Positions 55,985-64,000 of a DNA stretch of 64,000 bases are shown here, in pieces. The notes beneath the pieces were generated by a model. The model did not search any database and had not been told where the DNA came from. It saw only the letters and a program-made list of their open reading frames with translations. This stretch comes from Favolaschia claudopus (lineage: Eukaryota; Basidiomycota; Agaricomycetes; Agaricales; Mycenaceae): positions 496,001-560,000 of the forward strand of contig JAWWNJ010000027.1 in the NCBI GenBank assembly GCA_037176885.1, written 5' to 3'. The translations under genes and the position numbers were made by a program. Numbering within the stretch: position 1 is the stretch's first letter; every line of letters begins with the position of its first letter.

Positions 55985-57800
55985 CTGGATGGAGGTGGAC
56001 CCGTCTATCGCCTACAGATGGTGACATGGTGGGGCTTCTGGAAGAGATTGGATGATCTCCGCAGACGCTCCAAGGACGCTATCGTGGCATTAGGTGGAAG
56101 ATTTGGCTTGCCAAATGTGCCAACTTGGGGACGCAGCGAGGATCCGCAGGCCTTCTACTCCGCAAATGAGTTTGAAATTCTTGCAATTTGTTTCCGCGCA
56201 GAGGTGGAACATTACCTGGTACTCCTGGACGAACGCTTTGACTTCATCAATGACGAACCTCGTGCACCGAGTGAGGAGGCCATGAACTACTATCAGCAGT
56301 TGTTCAGTGGTGTGGCTTTACAGGCAACTCACTCGGTTGCAAGCAACTCGTCGTTCGAAGGGGTTCTCCATCCAGTTTCCACTTCCACTCCTCCTCCTGC
56401 GGACAGACCAACGCCTGTTAAACGGGAAGAAAAGGAAGTTAGGATCGAAGTTCAAACTCAAGATCCTTTGACTGATGTTGAAGAAGACGTTCCTCTTCCT
56501 ATTCCTCGCGACTCTGTTCCGCCAAAGGCATTCCGCAAAGCTGCCACGCAGGGCTCTGGCTTTCAAGCCGCCTTTGGACCCCTCACTTACAAGGGTGAAA
56601 AGCGCGCCAGTGTGAACCGTGGTACCCCACCTCACATGTCAGGGCTTGGTGTTCAACTTCCATCCCAGACTCTGCGACTCTCATCTAGTGCTCGTTTCCG
56701 CGCATCCCAGACGCCATCTCGATCCGCAAATCCAAACCCTCCTGATCGAGGCGACGATCCCAGCGACTCGGAGAATGATCGTCGTGGAAGGAAGCCAGAT
56801 CATCGTGGGTCGAGTCGCGGAAATGGAGGGAACGGTTCAGGAAAACCGCCATCTCGTCATGCTGGAGCAGGTGGAGATCCTGGAGATGATTCCGATGGTT
56901 CGGATAATGAGGATCGCCACGATGGAAGAAGTTCAGGTGGTCCTAATTCCAGATGGAATGACTCTGAATGACTTGAACGCTTTTGGTTCAGTTGTGGATA
57001 AAAGGAATGAACGGAAGTCGGATCGTTATTTCGACATGAAACTGAAGGAATCGGACGTGCCGAAATGGGACGGGGACCCCCGACAAGCTCATGCGATGGG
57101 TTCAACGCCTCAACGGTCTCGCTTCTGAAGGACCTGTGGCATGTGAGCAGCTTGGGACTATAGCTGCACGTTACCTCACCGGAAACGCTGCCAGCTGGTG
57201 GTTTGCCTTGGATCCAAGTTATCAAGAAGAGATTCGACAAAACTGGCTTACTTTCCGATGTGCGGTTGGAGAATTCTTCTTATCCAACACTTGGCTCAAT
57301 CGCACCCGCGGCAAGGCATCGCGTATGAGCTATCGCGATGGGGAACACAAGAAGGAGAGACCATCTCAATATTTCATGCGCAAGCGCGAAATTATCGGCT
57401 CGGTCTATGACTTCGACGACGCAGCAATCATTGCAGAAGTCATGAATGGCGCACCTCATAGCTGGCATACAATTCTGGACACGCAGAAGTACAAGACGGT
57501 TGTCGACTTCCATCGTGCTATTGTATTCCACGAAGAAACGCTACTGGGTTTGCCAACGGACCATGTTGATATGTTCAAACATAGCAACCGGATATCTCAG
57601 CATACAAATCGCATGAAAAACCGGATGCCATGGCTCGCGCTCACCTTGTTGGATCTTCTCCAACCTTGCCCCCTCCACGCGTCCCAAAGGACGACAATAA
57701 CGTTTCGAAAAAGGCTACGCCTCAGTCGAAAGGCGCAAGACCTTGTCGTCATTGTGGTGAGCGCGATGCACTGGGATAACGAATGCAAGTATTCGTTCAA
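55985..57800 (+). pseudogene. Gypsy gag, frameshifted
   Basis: Gag binds and packages the element's RNA. The first frame (to 56971) has YRLQMVTWWGFWKRLDDL, a variable Pro/Ser part and an acidic, Gly/Asp-rich linker (PPDRGDDPSDSENDRRG). It shifts at about 56970 to the frame with DMKLKESDVPKWDGD, and at about 57090 to RYLTGNAASWWFALDPSY and WLTFRCAVGEFFLSNTW, the capsid-like core. A shift after HTNR (about 57610) leads to a zinc knuckle at about 57740-57785 (CRHCGERD, then HWDNEC), which is a perfect CCHC except for one extra base between the halves. Confidence 0.8.
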
Positions 57801-57959
57801 AGCAATAAATTTGCAAGGGCAAATCTTGCGTCAGCTACTGCCGAGGATATCGAAGCTCAAGAGGATACGACGAACTGTATTATGGGCTCGATGACCAAGA
57901 GGAGGATTTTGAATTGCCCCTTCAGTCTACCGGTCCTTTGAGTTTCTAGGTCAACGCTG

Positions 57960-58560
57960 ACTTGAAGACTGAGGGGGATACTACACCGGCACTGAAGGGT
58001 AAAGTCGAGCGTAAAAACTCGCAAGCTGCGCGTGTTGAAGAGGTTTCAGACGATGAAGACGACCTTATACCCGGTTACATCCGTTATCCAACGCCATTCT
58101 CGAACCTAATGAACATTTCATTCCTCCTTCTCTTCCCTGTACCCAGGCCTGCTTCTAATATTCGCGATTCTTCCGCGAAGGATATACCCTCGGATACCCT
58201 CCACCGCGCCGATTTCTGTCAAGACGAATCTCCGAGCGAGGAAGATGAATTGGAAGATGACTCACCTTCACCTTCTAATTCAACTCCGTTTCCCAAACCG
58301 GTGTTGAACCGTCGCTCCCGTCGAAGATTGGCTCGAGAAATCGAAGCGTGCAATTATCGTGTTGTGGAGACAACCGATACCTCTCCCCTTGCGCCATTGA
58401 TTGAGTCGAGAAAACATATGGCACGACCAGCGGGCAGTACCTTTCTTGGTTCAAGTGCGACCGAAGCTACTGCAACCATCGGAGGCCTCACAACTGAGCC
58501 GACTCCCGTTGTCGTTGACTCTGCTCCGACATTACTCTCATCTCGCGCAAGACACTGAAT
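57960..58560 (+). pseudogene. Gypsy gag-protease linker
   Basis: A 198-codon open frame, acidic and Ser/Pro-rich (VEEVSDDEDDLIPGYIR, ESPSEEDELEDDSPSPS), joining the zinc knuckle to the protease start. Such spacers are usual in fungal gypsy elements. It ends just after VVVDSA, the protease active-site region. Confidence 0.6.
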
Positions 58561-59030
58561 TCACTGTCAAATCCGCCGCGGATTAAACAGGGTCATCAAG
58601 TCAAGCTGATACAAGTCACTGGGACTTCTGCTATCTCTGGCTTCGTTACTTGCGACCTGTTTTTCCACACGCCGGATGGATCTGTGAAATTTGGAGTTGA
58701 TGCCTATGTCGTCGACGGAATGACCACACCGTTCATCCTAGGCAACGACTTCGCGGATCAATATTCAATATCGATTATCCGCGAAGAAGGTTCAACTTAC
58801 CTTCAATTCGGTGATTCCGGTCGTCGACTTCCAGTTGAAAGTTCAACTTCACCTTCACTCGTTGACGAGAACGGTCACGCCTTCGAGGTCAAGTGCGCTC
58901 GAATTCGTTCCGACGATAATCGGAAAAGAGCCACTCACCGTCGCAACTTGAAATTTCGACTGCGCACTCGTCGAAAGGTTCGTGACGGAAGGGTCTCGAG
59001 TACCGAGCGCGTTGTGATTCCGGCGAAGAC
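58505..59030 (+). pseudogene. Gypsy aspartic protease, frameshifted
   Basis: The retropepsin-type protease would cleave the Gag-Pol polyprotein. VVVDSA (about 58510-58530) gives the catalytic Asp in a D-S-A/G context. A frame change right after it leads to SNPPRIKQGHQVKLIQV, VTCDLFFHTPDGSV and AYVVDGMTTPFILGNDFADQ, in which ILGNDF is the conserved flap-to-C-terminal motif (I-L-G-x-D-F). The frame then runs into a Lys/Arg-rich connector to VVIPAKT, where the 1.0 kb element is inserted. Confidence 0.7.
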
Positions 59031-60028
59031 TACACCACCGCGAAGTTGACACGCAAATATGGCGTGTGACATGATGTCACCCGGAAATGAGAGGTCACAC
59101 GTCAAAATCACATCAGCCTTAAGCTGGCCACGACGCAAAAAACATGCACCACGCTTTTTTAGCGCTATTGTAGCGTCCCGTAGACATATTGAAAAGCAGC
59201 AAGCTGATAGCATTTCTTCCATTCATATCACACTGACATCTCACATTTAATATACATGACTGTGTTATCATGATCACATTTGGATACAGAGCTCCAGGAA
59301 GGGAGAAATAAATTGTGGCGGAAATGTATATACTTCGTACGAGAAGAATTTTACAGAGAAGAATCCATTATGCATAGTGACCTCCAATCACACCCAACAA
59401 AGCTCACCTGCTCACCATAATGTTCTGCCCTCCGAAGAGCTTGACAGTGAAGCGGCTGCACTGTACAAACTTTGGCTGAGATTAACGGTGGCATATTTAA
59501 AGAAAACACCATACACACACTTTATTCCTGTTGCCACTTATGACAATTGAAAGCAGGAAAGTAAGAGCTGTTGGTATGTCAGTTATGGGGAGGGCCGCAA
59601 GGATAAGCAGCCGCACCAAGGGTGTATGCGAGAGAGCAGGAGCTTGAGAGCGCAGGGTGGCAGGGGATCTATCAGAAAAATCAGACCAAGCTCAGGCCGA
59701 AGGAGGATGGAGAAGTTACATGGCGGATTGGGTTAACTCAGAAGAGAGCGAGAAATTTAGTGGTGGAGGAGACGGTGGCAAGGAGGATGGTGGTGGTGGG
59801 AGAGGGAGAGGTGTGGTGCGGTGTTTGTGACGTGTCAACCTTATAACTTAACCGAGCCGGAAGTGGCCGGAGAAGACCGCGGGCTTGATGTGAGAACAAT
59901 GGCCGCCGGACATGCAAAATTTACGCAAGTGGCCTGATTTGCATCCAGTTGGCGCTTCAGTCCACACGCTAGGGAGATGTCACACATCACACGCAAACTC
60001 AACATCACATTCCGTCGGTGGTGTAGTC
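59028..60028. mobile_element. GACTACACCACCG element inside gypsy
   Basis: A 1001-base insert with exact 13-base inverted ends GACTACACCACCG, followed inside by further related strings (GTGTGACAT.. on both arms). GACT directly follows the right end, so the site reads GACT-insert-GACT if the first four bases are counted as target. Removing the insert with one GACT restores the pol frame (IPAKT to VKVATQFPK). No transposase is encoded, and the superfamily is unclear. Confidence 0.8.
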
Positions 60029-60032
60029 GACT

Positions 60033-60895
60033 GTGAAGGTTGCGACTCAATTTCCCAAGGATTGTGATCAACTCCTAGTGGAAAAGCACTTCAAGTCGCA
60101 TGGGAATGTTGAAGATGTGTATGGGAGTGCGGATACCTTTATCTCGAAGTCGAATCCCACCATTCACATTGCCAACTTCTCCGACTTTCCTGTGATCATC
60201 TCGGAAGGACAAGTCGTTGGGACGGCTCATAATCCACATACCTGGCTGGATAAAGCTTCCAAGATGTCCCCAGCTCGCAAAGCTCGCGCCGAAGCTCACG
60301 CGAATTTTATTCGTCAGCTGGTTGAAATTCAGTCGCCGGATAATTCAGCGGATGTTAGCCTGAATCGCGCCGAATCCAACGTGTCTTCGAAGGCCCACCG
60401 AAATGCGACTGGAGAGGACGATCCTGCCGCTGAAGAACCGCTGGAAGGAGGTCCCAAGGCGCTGAGACGCCGCCAGAGGTTGTTGAATCATCCAAACTTC
60501 TCGATGCGTTGGATTTCTCCAAGAATCTAACGGCTGAACAACGACAAGCTCTGGAAGATGTTTGCGTCAAAAACAGCACGGCCTTTGGACTTGACGGTCG
60601 ACTTGAAGAACAAGTTGTGATGTGATTCCAACGAAACCAGGCGCCGAACCAGTCTCGCTTCCACCCTTCCCGCTTCTCAGCGAAACGCGAGGTCATTGAC
60701 AAGCAGATGGACTCGTGGATTGAGGTCATTGACTTGCGGAAATTAAACGAGATGGTTGTACCTGATGAATTCCCGCTCCACAGACAAGACGATGTTCTTC
60801 AGGCTCTTGAAGGATCACAGTGGTTGACTAGCGTTTAGTGGCTATACTTCGGGCTCACAACTCCAACAATTACAGTGCAAATCAACATGGACATT
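60033..60895 (+). pseudogene. Gypsy pol: pre-RT segment and RT scraps
   Basis: KVATQFPKDCDQLLVEKHFK, IHIANFSDFPVIISEGQVVG and ARKARAEAHANFIRQL make up the conserved segment between protease and RT in fungal gypsy elements (165-codon frame to 60530). A frame change gives LTAEQRQALEDVCVKN. RT pieces then follow: KREVIDKQMDSW joined directly to EVIDLRKLNEMVVPDEFPL (the usual intervening 30-odd residues are deleted), and after another gap FGLTTPTITVQINMDIV (about 60848-60898). The YxDD catalytic core is missing. No activity is possible. Confidence 0.75.
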
Positions 60896-60990
60896 GTGTA
60901 CGATGGGAAAGATCGAGCTCGATGACAGTTTCTGTCGCGGGAAGCCGTGGAAGCACTCAGCTGTCATTTCCCTCGGCTTCTTTGTCTATA

Positions 60991-62268
60991 CAGTGCCGGA
61001 CACGCAAAGTCGACAACTTTGATCTTCCCTTTATGGAAGGTGTGACATACCCCCAGATGTCTAGATTTATGTGTAAAACAGTCGCTAAGCATCCAAAGAA
61101 CAGTTTTGCACGAGCCGATTGTCAAAAAAAACGAAAAATTATGAAATGATAGCCGAAAATTTGGCCGTAACCTCAAAATTGATGGGAAAAACTTCGGACA
61201 TAGCGCAATCGACTGAGTAAGTTATGATTCTGATAAAATAAAGAAAATTCCACGAGCGGTTTCTGAGAAATCCGCCTCTCTTTGCCTGGGAAATCGCACC
61301 GGATTTGGCAATTCCGAGTCACGTTACATGTTACTGTCAAAGATAAGATTGTACTTAGCATTGCAACGTTGTTGCATTGTGTGCAGCATGGAATGCACAC
61401 CTATGAAAGTCTTGCGACATATGAAAGGAGGTACACACAATTTTGATTTTTTTGGAATTTGGCCGCAGCTAAAATGTCTTGGGAAAAACTTCGGAGGTGG
61501 TTTTTTGGACGTTTTTGAGGGTGCTGTGCTCGTGCAAAACTGTTCTTTGGATGCTTAACGACTGTTTTACACAAAAATCTAGACATCTGGGGGTATGTCA
61601 CACCTTTCATAAAGGGAAGATCAAAGTTGTCGACTTTGCGTGTCCGGCATGTACCTGGCCGGTGATTGTTCCAGACTCTTATGACAGGATGTCATAAGAG
61701 TCGGTCACGAGACTATACAAAGACCAGAAATCGAACCATCCACTGCCAGGAATGACCAACATCACTGAATCATCGAAGAATACGGCGTCAAATCAAGTAA
61801 AATCCTTTGCTGATTGCTGTTGAGGCATTGTGTGCAGCATGGAATGCACACCTATGAAAGTCTTGCGGCATGGCACTCAACCAGCATCCTTCCTTTCTAT
61901 CATGAGCCCTTTTCTTCAGCTCAGAGCTGCCTTACCAAATTTGAAATGGCCCACTTGGGCCTGACAAAGTTGATCCATGGCTGACTTGATGGAAGTAGTA
62001 TGAGGCATGGTGTATTAGATCCGCCTCCCGAGAGATTCAGAAGGAGTCGGAGATGTTTTATCAAGCACCGGAAGCGACAGTTGGGCATCCGCATCCCAAA
62101 TTTTCGGCTATCAATTCTTAATTTTTCGTTTTTTTGACAATCGGCTCGTGCAAAACTGTTCTTTGGATGCTTAGCGACTGTTTTACACATAAAGCTAGAC
62201 ATATGGGGGTATGTCACACCTTCCATAAAGGGAAGATCAAAGTTGTCGACTTTGCGTGTCCGGCACTG
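60991..62268. mobile_element. CAGTGCCGGACACGC element, nested arms
   Basis: Starts CAGTGCCGGACACGCAAAG and ends in its complement, with TA on both sides (60989-60990, 62269-62270). The end arm (about 160 bases) occurs three times: direct at 60991-61160, reversed at 61455-61650 and reversed at 62100-62268. A block around GTGTGCAGCATGGAATGCAC occurs at 61375 and 61830. This looks like a Tc1/mariner-type non-autonomous element with an internal partial duplication, or two copies fused. No transposase is seen. Confidence 0.75.
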
Positions 62269-63135
62269 TATAAGAGGCTGATGGGAAGAACAATTCGAAT
62301 TGTATTGCTATTGTTCTTCCTTCCAGAATTGTCGTGACAAACACCGTCACACACAGTGTTGTGTGCCGCTTGGTTGGACGTGCTCTCAGCCCCGATACAT
62401 TCGAGAAGTAAATCATGCTAAAAAAACCATTCAAAAGGCAGATAGTGGCCATGGTGTTAACGTTGTTCGACTTGTTGCGCCTCAGCAGTCACTTCCCAAA
62501 ATAGAAGGGTTTCTGACAAGTGTCTGCACCCTGGGTTTCCACGCAAGAGTTGCAGAAACAGGGGTTTCCAAACTGAATTATCGGCCGATCAGACACTCTT
62601 TGACAACTTGTTGACAACCCCCCGAAATCTTTGGGAACTAATCGAATCCCAAGAAGACCGTCAACTTGAAACGGGGTACGCTCACGCATACGTACATAAG
62701 CGCATCCGAGGACGTATGTATATAATCGAGCAAATGAGGCGCCTAAAGTTATGTCTCAACCACCCCGTGTGCTAGCACTGCCCAGCCTTGCTAATGGGCT
62801 CGATAAACTAAGTTTTAAACTTGCTAAGGCTCGTCCTGGACATCTTACCGACGGAAAACTCGATATCAGCCACGTGTGGAACAAATCTCGTGCTTCACAA
62901 GCATTGGTATTGGTGTGTATACCCTCAACGTTATTGAGCAACTATTCTCATTACTTCTCAGCTTCAAAAGTCGTTGGGTGCAAACAAAGGGGAAGCTGAC
63001 TGCGCCAAGCCGGGAGATATGACTCGTCCTCGTGAAAAACCCCATAACTTATACATATTGGCTCCACCCAAGTCTAGGAACATGGTCGAGGAAAACTCTA
63101 ATCGAGATTTACTTTATGTATGTTGTTAAAAAATA
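62269..63135. other. No gene recognised
   Basis: Plus-strand frames of 104 and 82 codons without recognised domains; no repeat partner. Confidence 0.4.
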
Positions 63136-63330
63136 GAGACTTTGCGGAAGCCACCGGTGGCTATTTGGGGCTCTTCGTGTGCAATAGCTTTTTGAGCCTC
63201 CCGTTCAAATTAGCCACCCTAGCATCCCGTGAATAGGTAGTACAAATAGTGGCTAATCCACCCAAAGGCTGTCATCCGGTCTCGAGAAAAATTAGCCTCG
63301 GATAGCCACCGGTGGCTACCGCAAAGTCTC
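63136..63330. mobile_element. GAGACTTTGCGG MITE, copy 2
   Basis: A 195-base TA-flanked copy, same length as 13242-13436 and alike throughout. Both ends carry GCCACCGGTGGC. Confidence 0.9.
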
Positions 63331-63547
63331 TAATGAAAAAGCACAGTGCCACCTTGCTGCCACCGAATACATGTCCGGAACCGTCCATGTCATTTTTCAG
63401 CTTTTCAGCACAGCTGCCTACTAGTCTCCCTAGTCAGACCATATATCCCGAGGGACGAGAAAAATTACCTGATATATGGTCTTAGCCGTAGGTCGACGTT
63501 CCGGATCAGGCTCGCTTCCAGCCTCTCTATATGGTTCTCTGAAGATA

Positions 63548-64000
63548 CAGTGGTGGCAAATAGAAATTGCCGTGGCTTTTTGGTAAAAATCTCGATGTAT
63601 ACTTCACCGAATGACCTCAAATAGGATGTAGAGATGGGTATGTGATACTTCTGTACCTCTTAGAACACTCAGCAATATATCATGCACTGACAATACATCA
63701 ATAATGGATGGTTTCCGTTTTTTGCCATATCCGGAAAAACACAATGTACCCTCAGCAAAGTAGTGTCATAACAGGATAAAAGTACTTGAAAAACAATGCT
63801 AGTTCTCACTTTGATTGACTGGAATTGATCGTCATTTGAGCTCACAACAGCCGCTCGAAGTAGGTCATTTTAGCTATTTTCTCTGCATTTTCAGCTATTT
63901 TGGGTGAAAATAGCCAACTCTGAGCGGTTGTTGTGAGCTCAAATGAGGGTCAATTCCTATCAACAAAAGTGGAAACTAGGACTGTTTTTGAAGTACTTTC
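63548..64000 (+). mobile_element. Foldback (CAGTGGTGGC) element, copy c (cut)
   Basis: Starts CAGTGGTGGCAAATAGAAAT after TA. The first arm runs to about 63875. From there the sequence returns as the complement of the arm (AAAATAGCCAACTCTGAGCG, GTGAGCTCAAATGAGGGTCA) until the window ends, so the full element should be about 700-900 bases and nearly palindromic. Confidence 0.8.

Larger units (their letters stand above)
55960..60990 (+). mobile_element. Ty3/gypsy retrotransposon remnant
   Basis: Gag, zinc knuckle, protease, a connecting segment and scraps of reverse transcriptase follow in the gypsy order on the plus strand. No LTR flanks either end. The left end passes straight into P450 sequence, and the right end is cut off at the TA-flanked element at 60991. 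RNase H, integrase and the YxDD core of RT are absent. At least five frame changes and one 1.0 kb insertion are visible, so it is an old 5'- and 3'-truncated copy. Confidence 0.8.

Noticed and set aside
1..64000. CRISPR array, biosynthetic cluster or defence island
   Set aside because: No regular spacer arrays and no set of intact co-oriented genes; the window is dominated by broken genes and transposons.

Overview
The window looks like a repeat-rich stretch of a basidiomycete (Agaricomycete-type) fungal genome. The clues are compact 50-59 base GT..AG introns in the recognisable genes, fungal-type Ty3/gypsy, DIRS-like and Tc1/mariner remnants, and gene families I know from mushroom-forming fungi: a kinase-like family, a cytochrome P450, and a DUF7923-type protein. 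No bacterial-style operon, CRISPR array, rRNA gene or confident tRNA gene was seen. I found no intact protein-coding gene. Every coding stretch I recognise carries frameshifts, stops, deletions or insertions.

Layout. 1-3697: non-autonomous LTR element with a decayed gag-like zinc knuckle (its 5' LTR is cut by the window edge). 4.2-9.8 kb: dispersed repeats, a TA-flanked MITE and a gag-like remnant with an 84-base tandem duplication. 10.6-13.4 kb: three MITEs of different families. 15.4-16.4 kb: a DUF7923-type pseudogene beside a MITE. 16.8-18.6 kb: one repeat (Y) carrying two further insertions. 19.3-20.5 kb: three MITEs. 22.3-25.3 kb: repeat segments X and Z, split by a 1.3 kb insertion that carries repeat Y. 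An uninterrupted inverted copy of X-Z lies at 40.3-41.9 kb. 26.4 kb: a MITE. 26.7-30.1 kb: a strand-asymmetric, degenerate tandem-repeat region with a clear 54-base minisatellite core. 31.5 kb: a palindromic MITE. 33.3-34.1 kb: an uncharacterised gene remnant. 35.0-37.4 kb: a Tc1-type DD34E element inserted at the edge of a foldback element. 42.3-43.3 kb: a second, more decayed Tc1 transposase. 44.6-46.8 kb: a DIRS-like gag/RT remnant split by a MITE. 49.8 and 50.7 kb: two MITEs. 52.5-54.7 kb: a kinase-like gene with frameshifts. 55.3-56.0 kb: a P450 fragment. 56.0-61.0 kb: a gypsy gag-protease-RT remnant that begins where the P450 fragment stops and is interrupted by a 1.0 kb DNA element. 61.0-62.3 kb: a TA-flanked element with long inverted repeats. 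63.1 kb to the end: a MITE and a foldback copy cut by the window edge.

The main value of the window is as an insertion record. Many small elements keep exact target-site duplications: TA (several families), TCA (a CACT-ended family) and 8 bases (four hAT-like or MULE-like families). Several sit inside other repeats or genes, so the empty site can be read and insertions ordered in time. There is no sign of a cooperating gene cluster. The transposases and reverse transcriptases here could not act in their present state, so any recent movement of the MITEs would need enzymes encoded elsewhere. All identifications come from reading the sequence and from memory of protein families; no database search was run.
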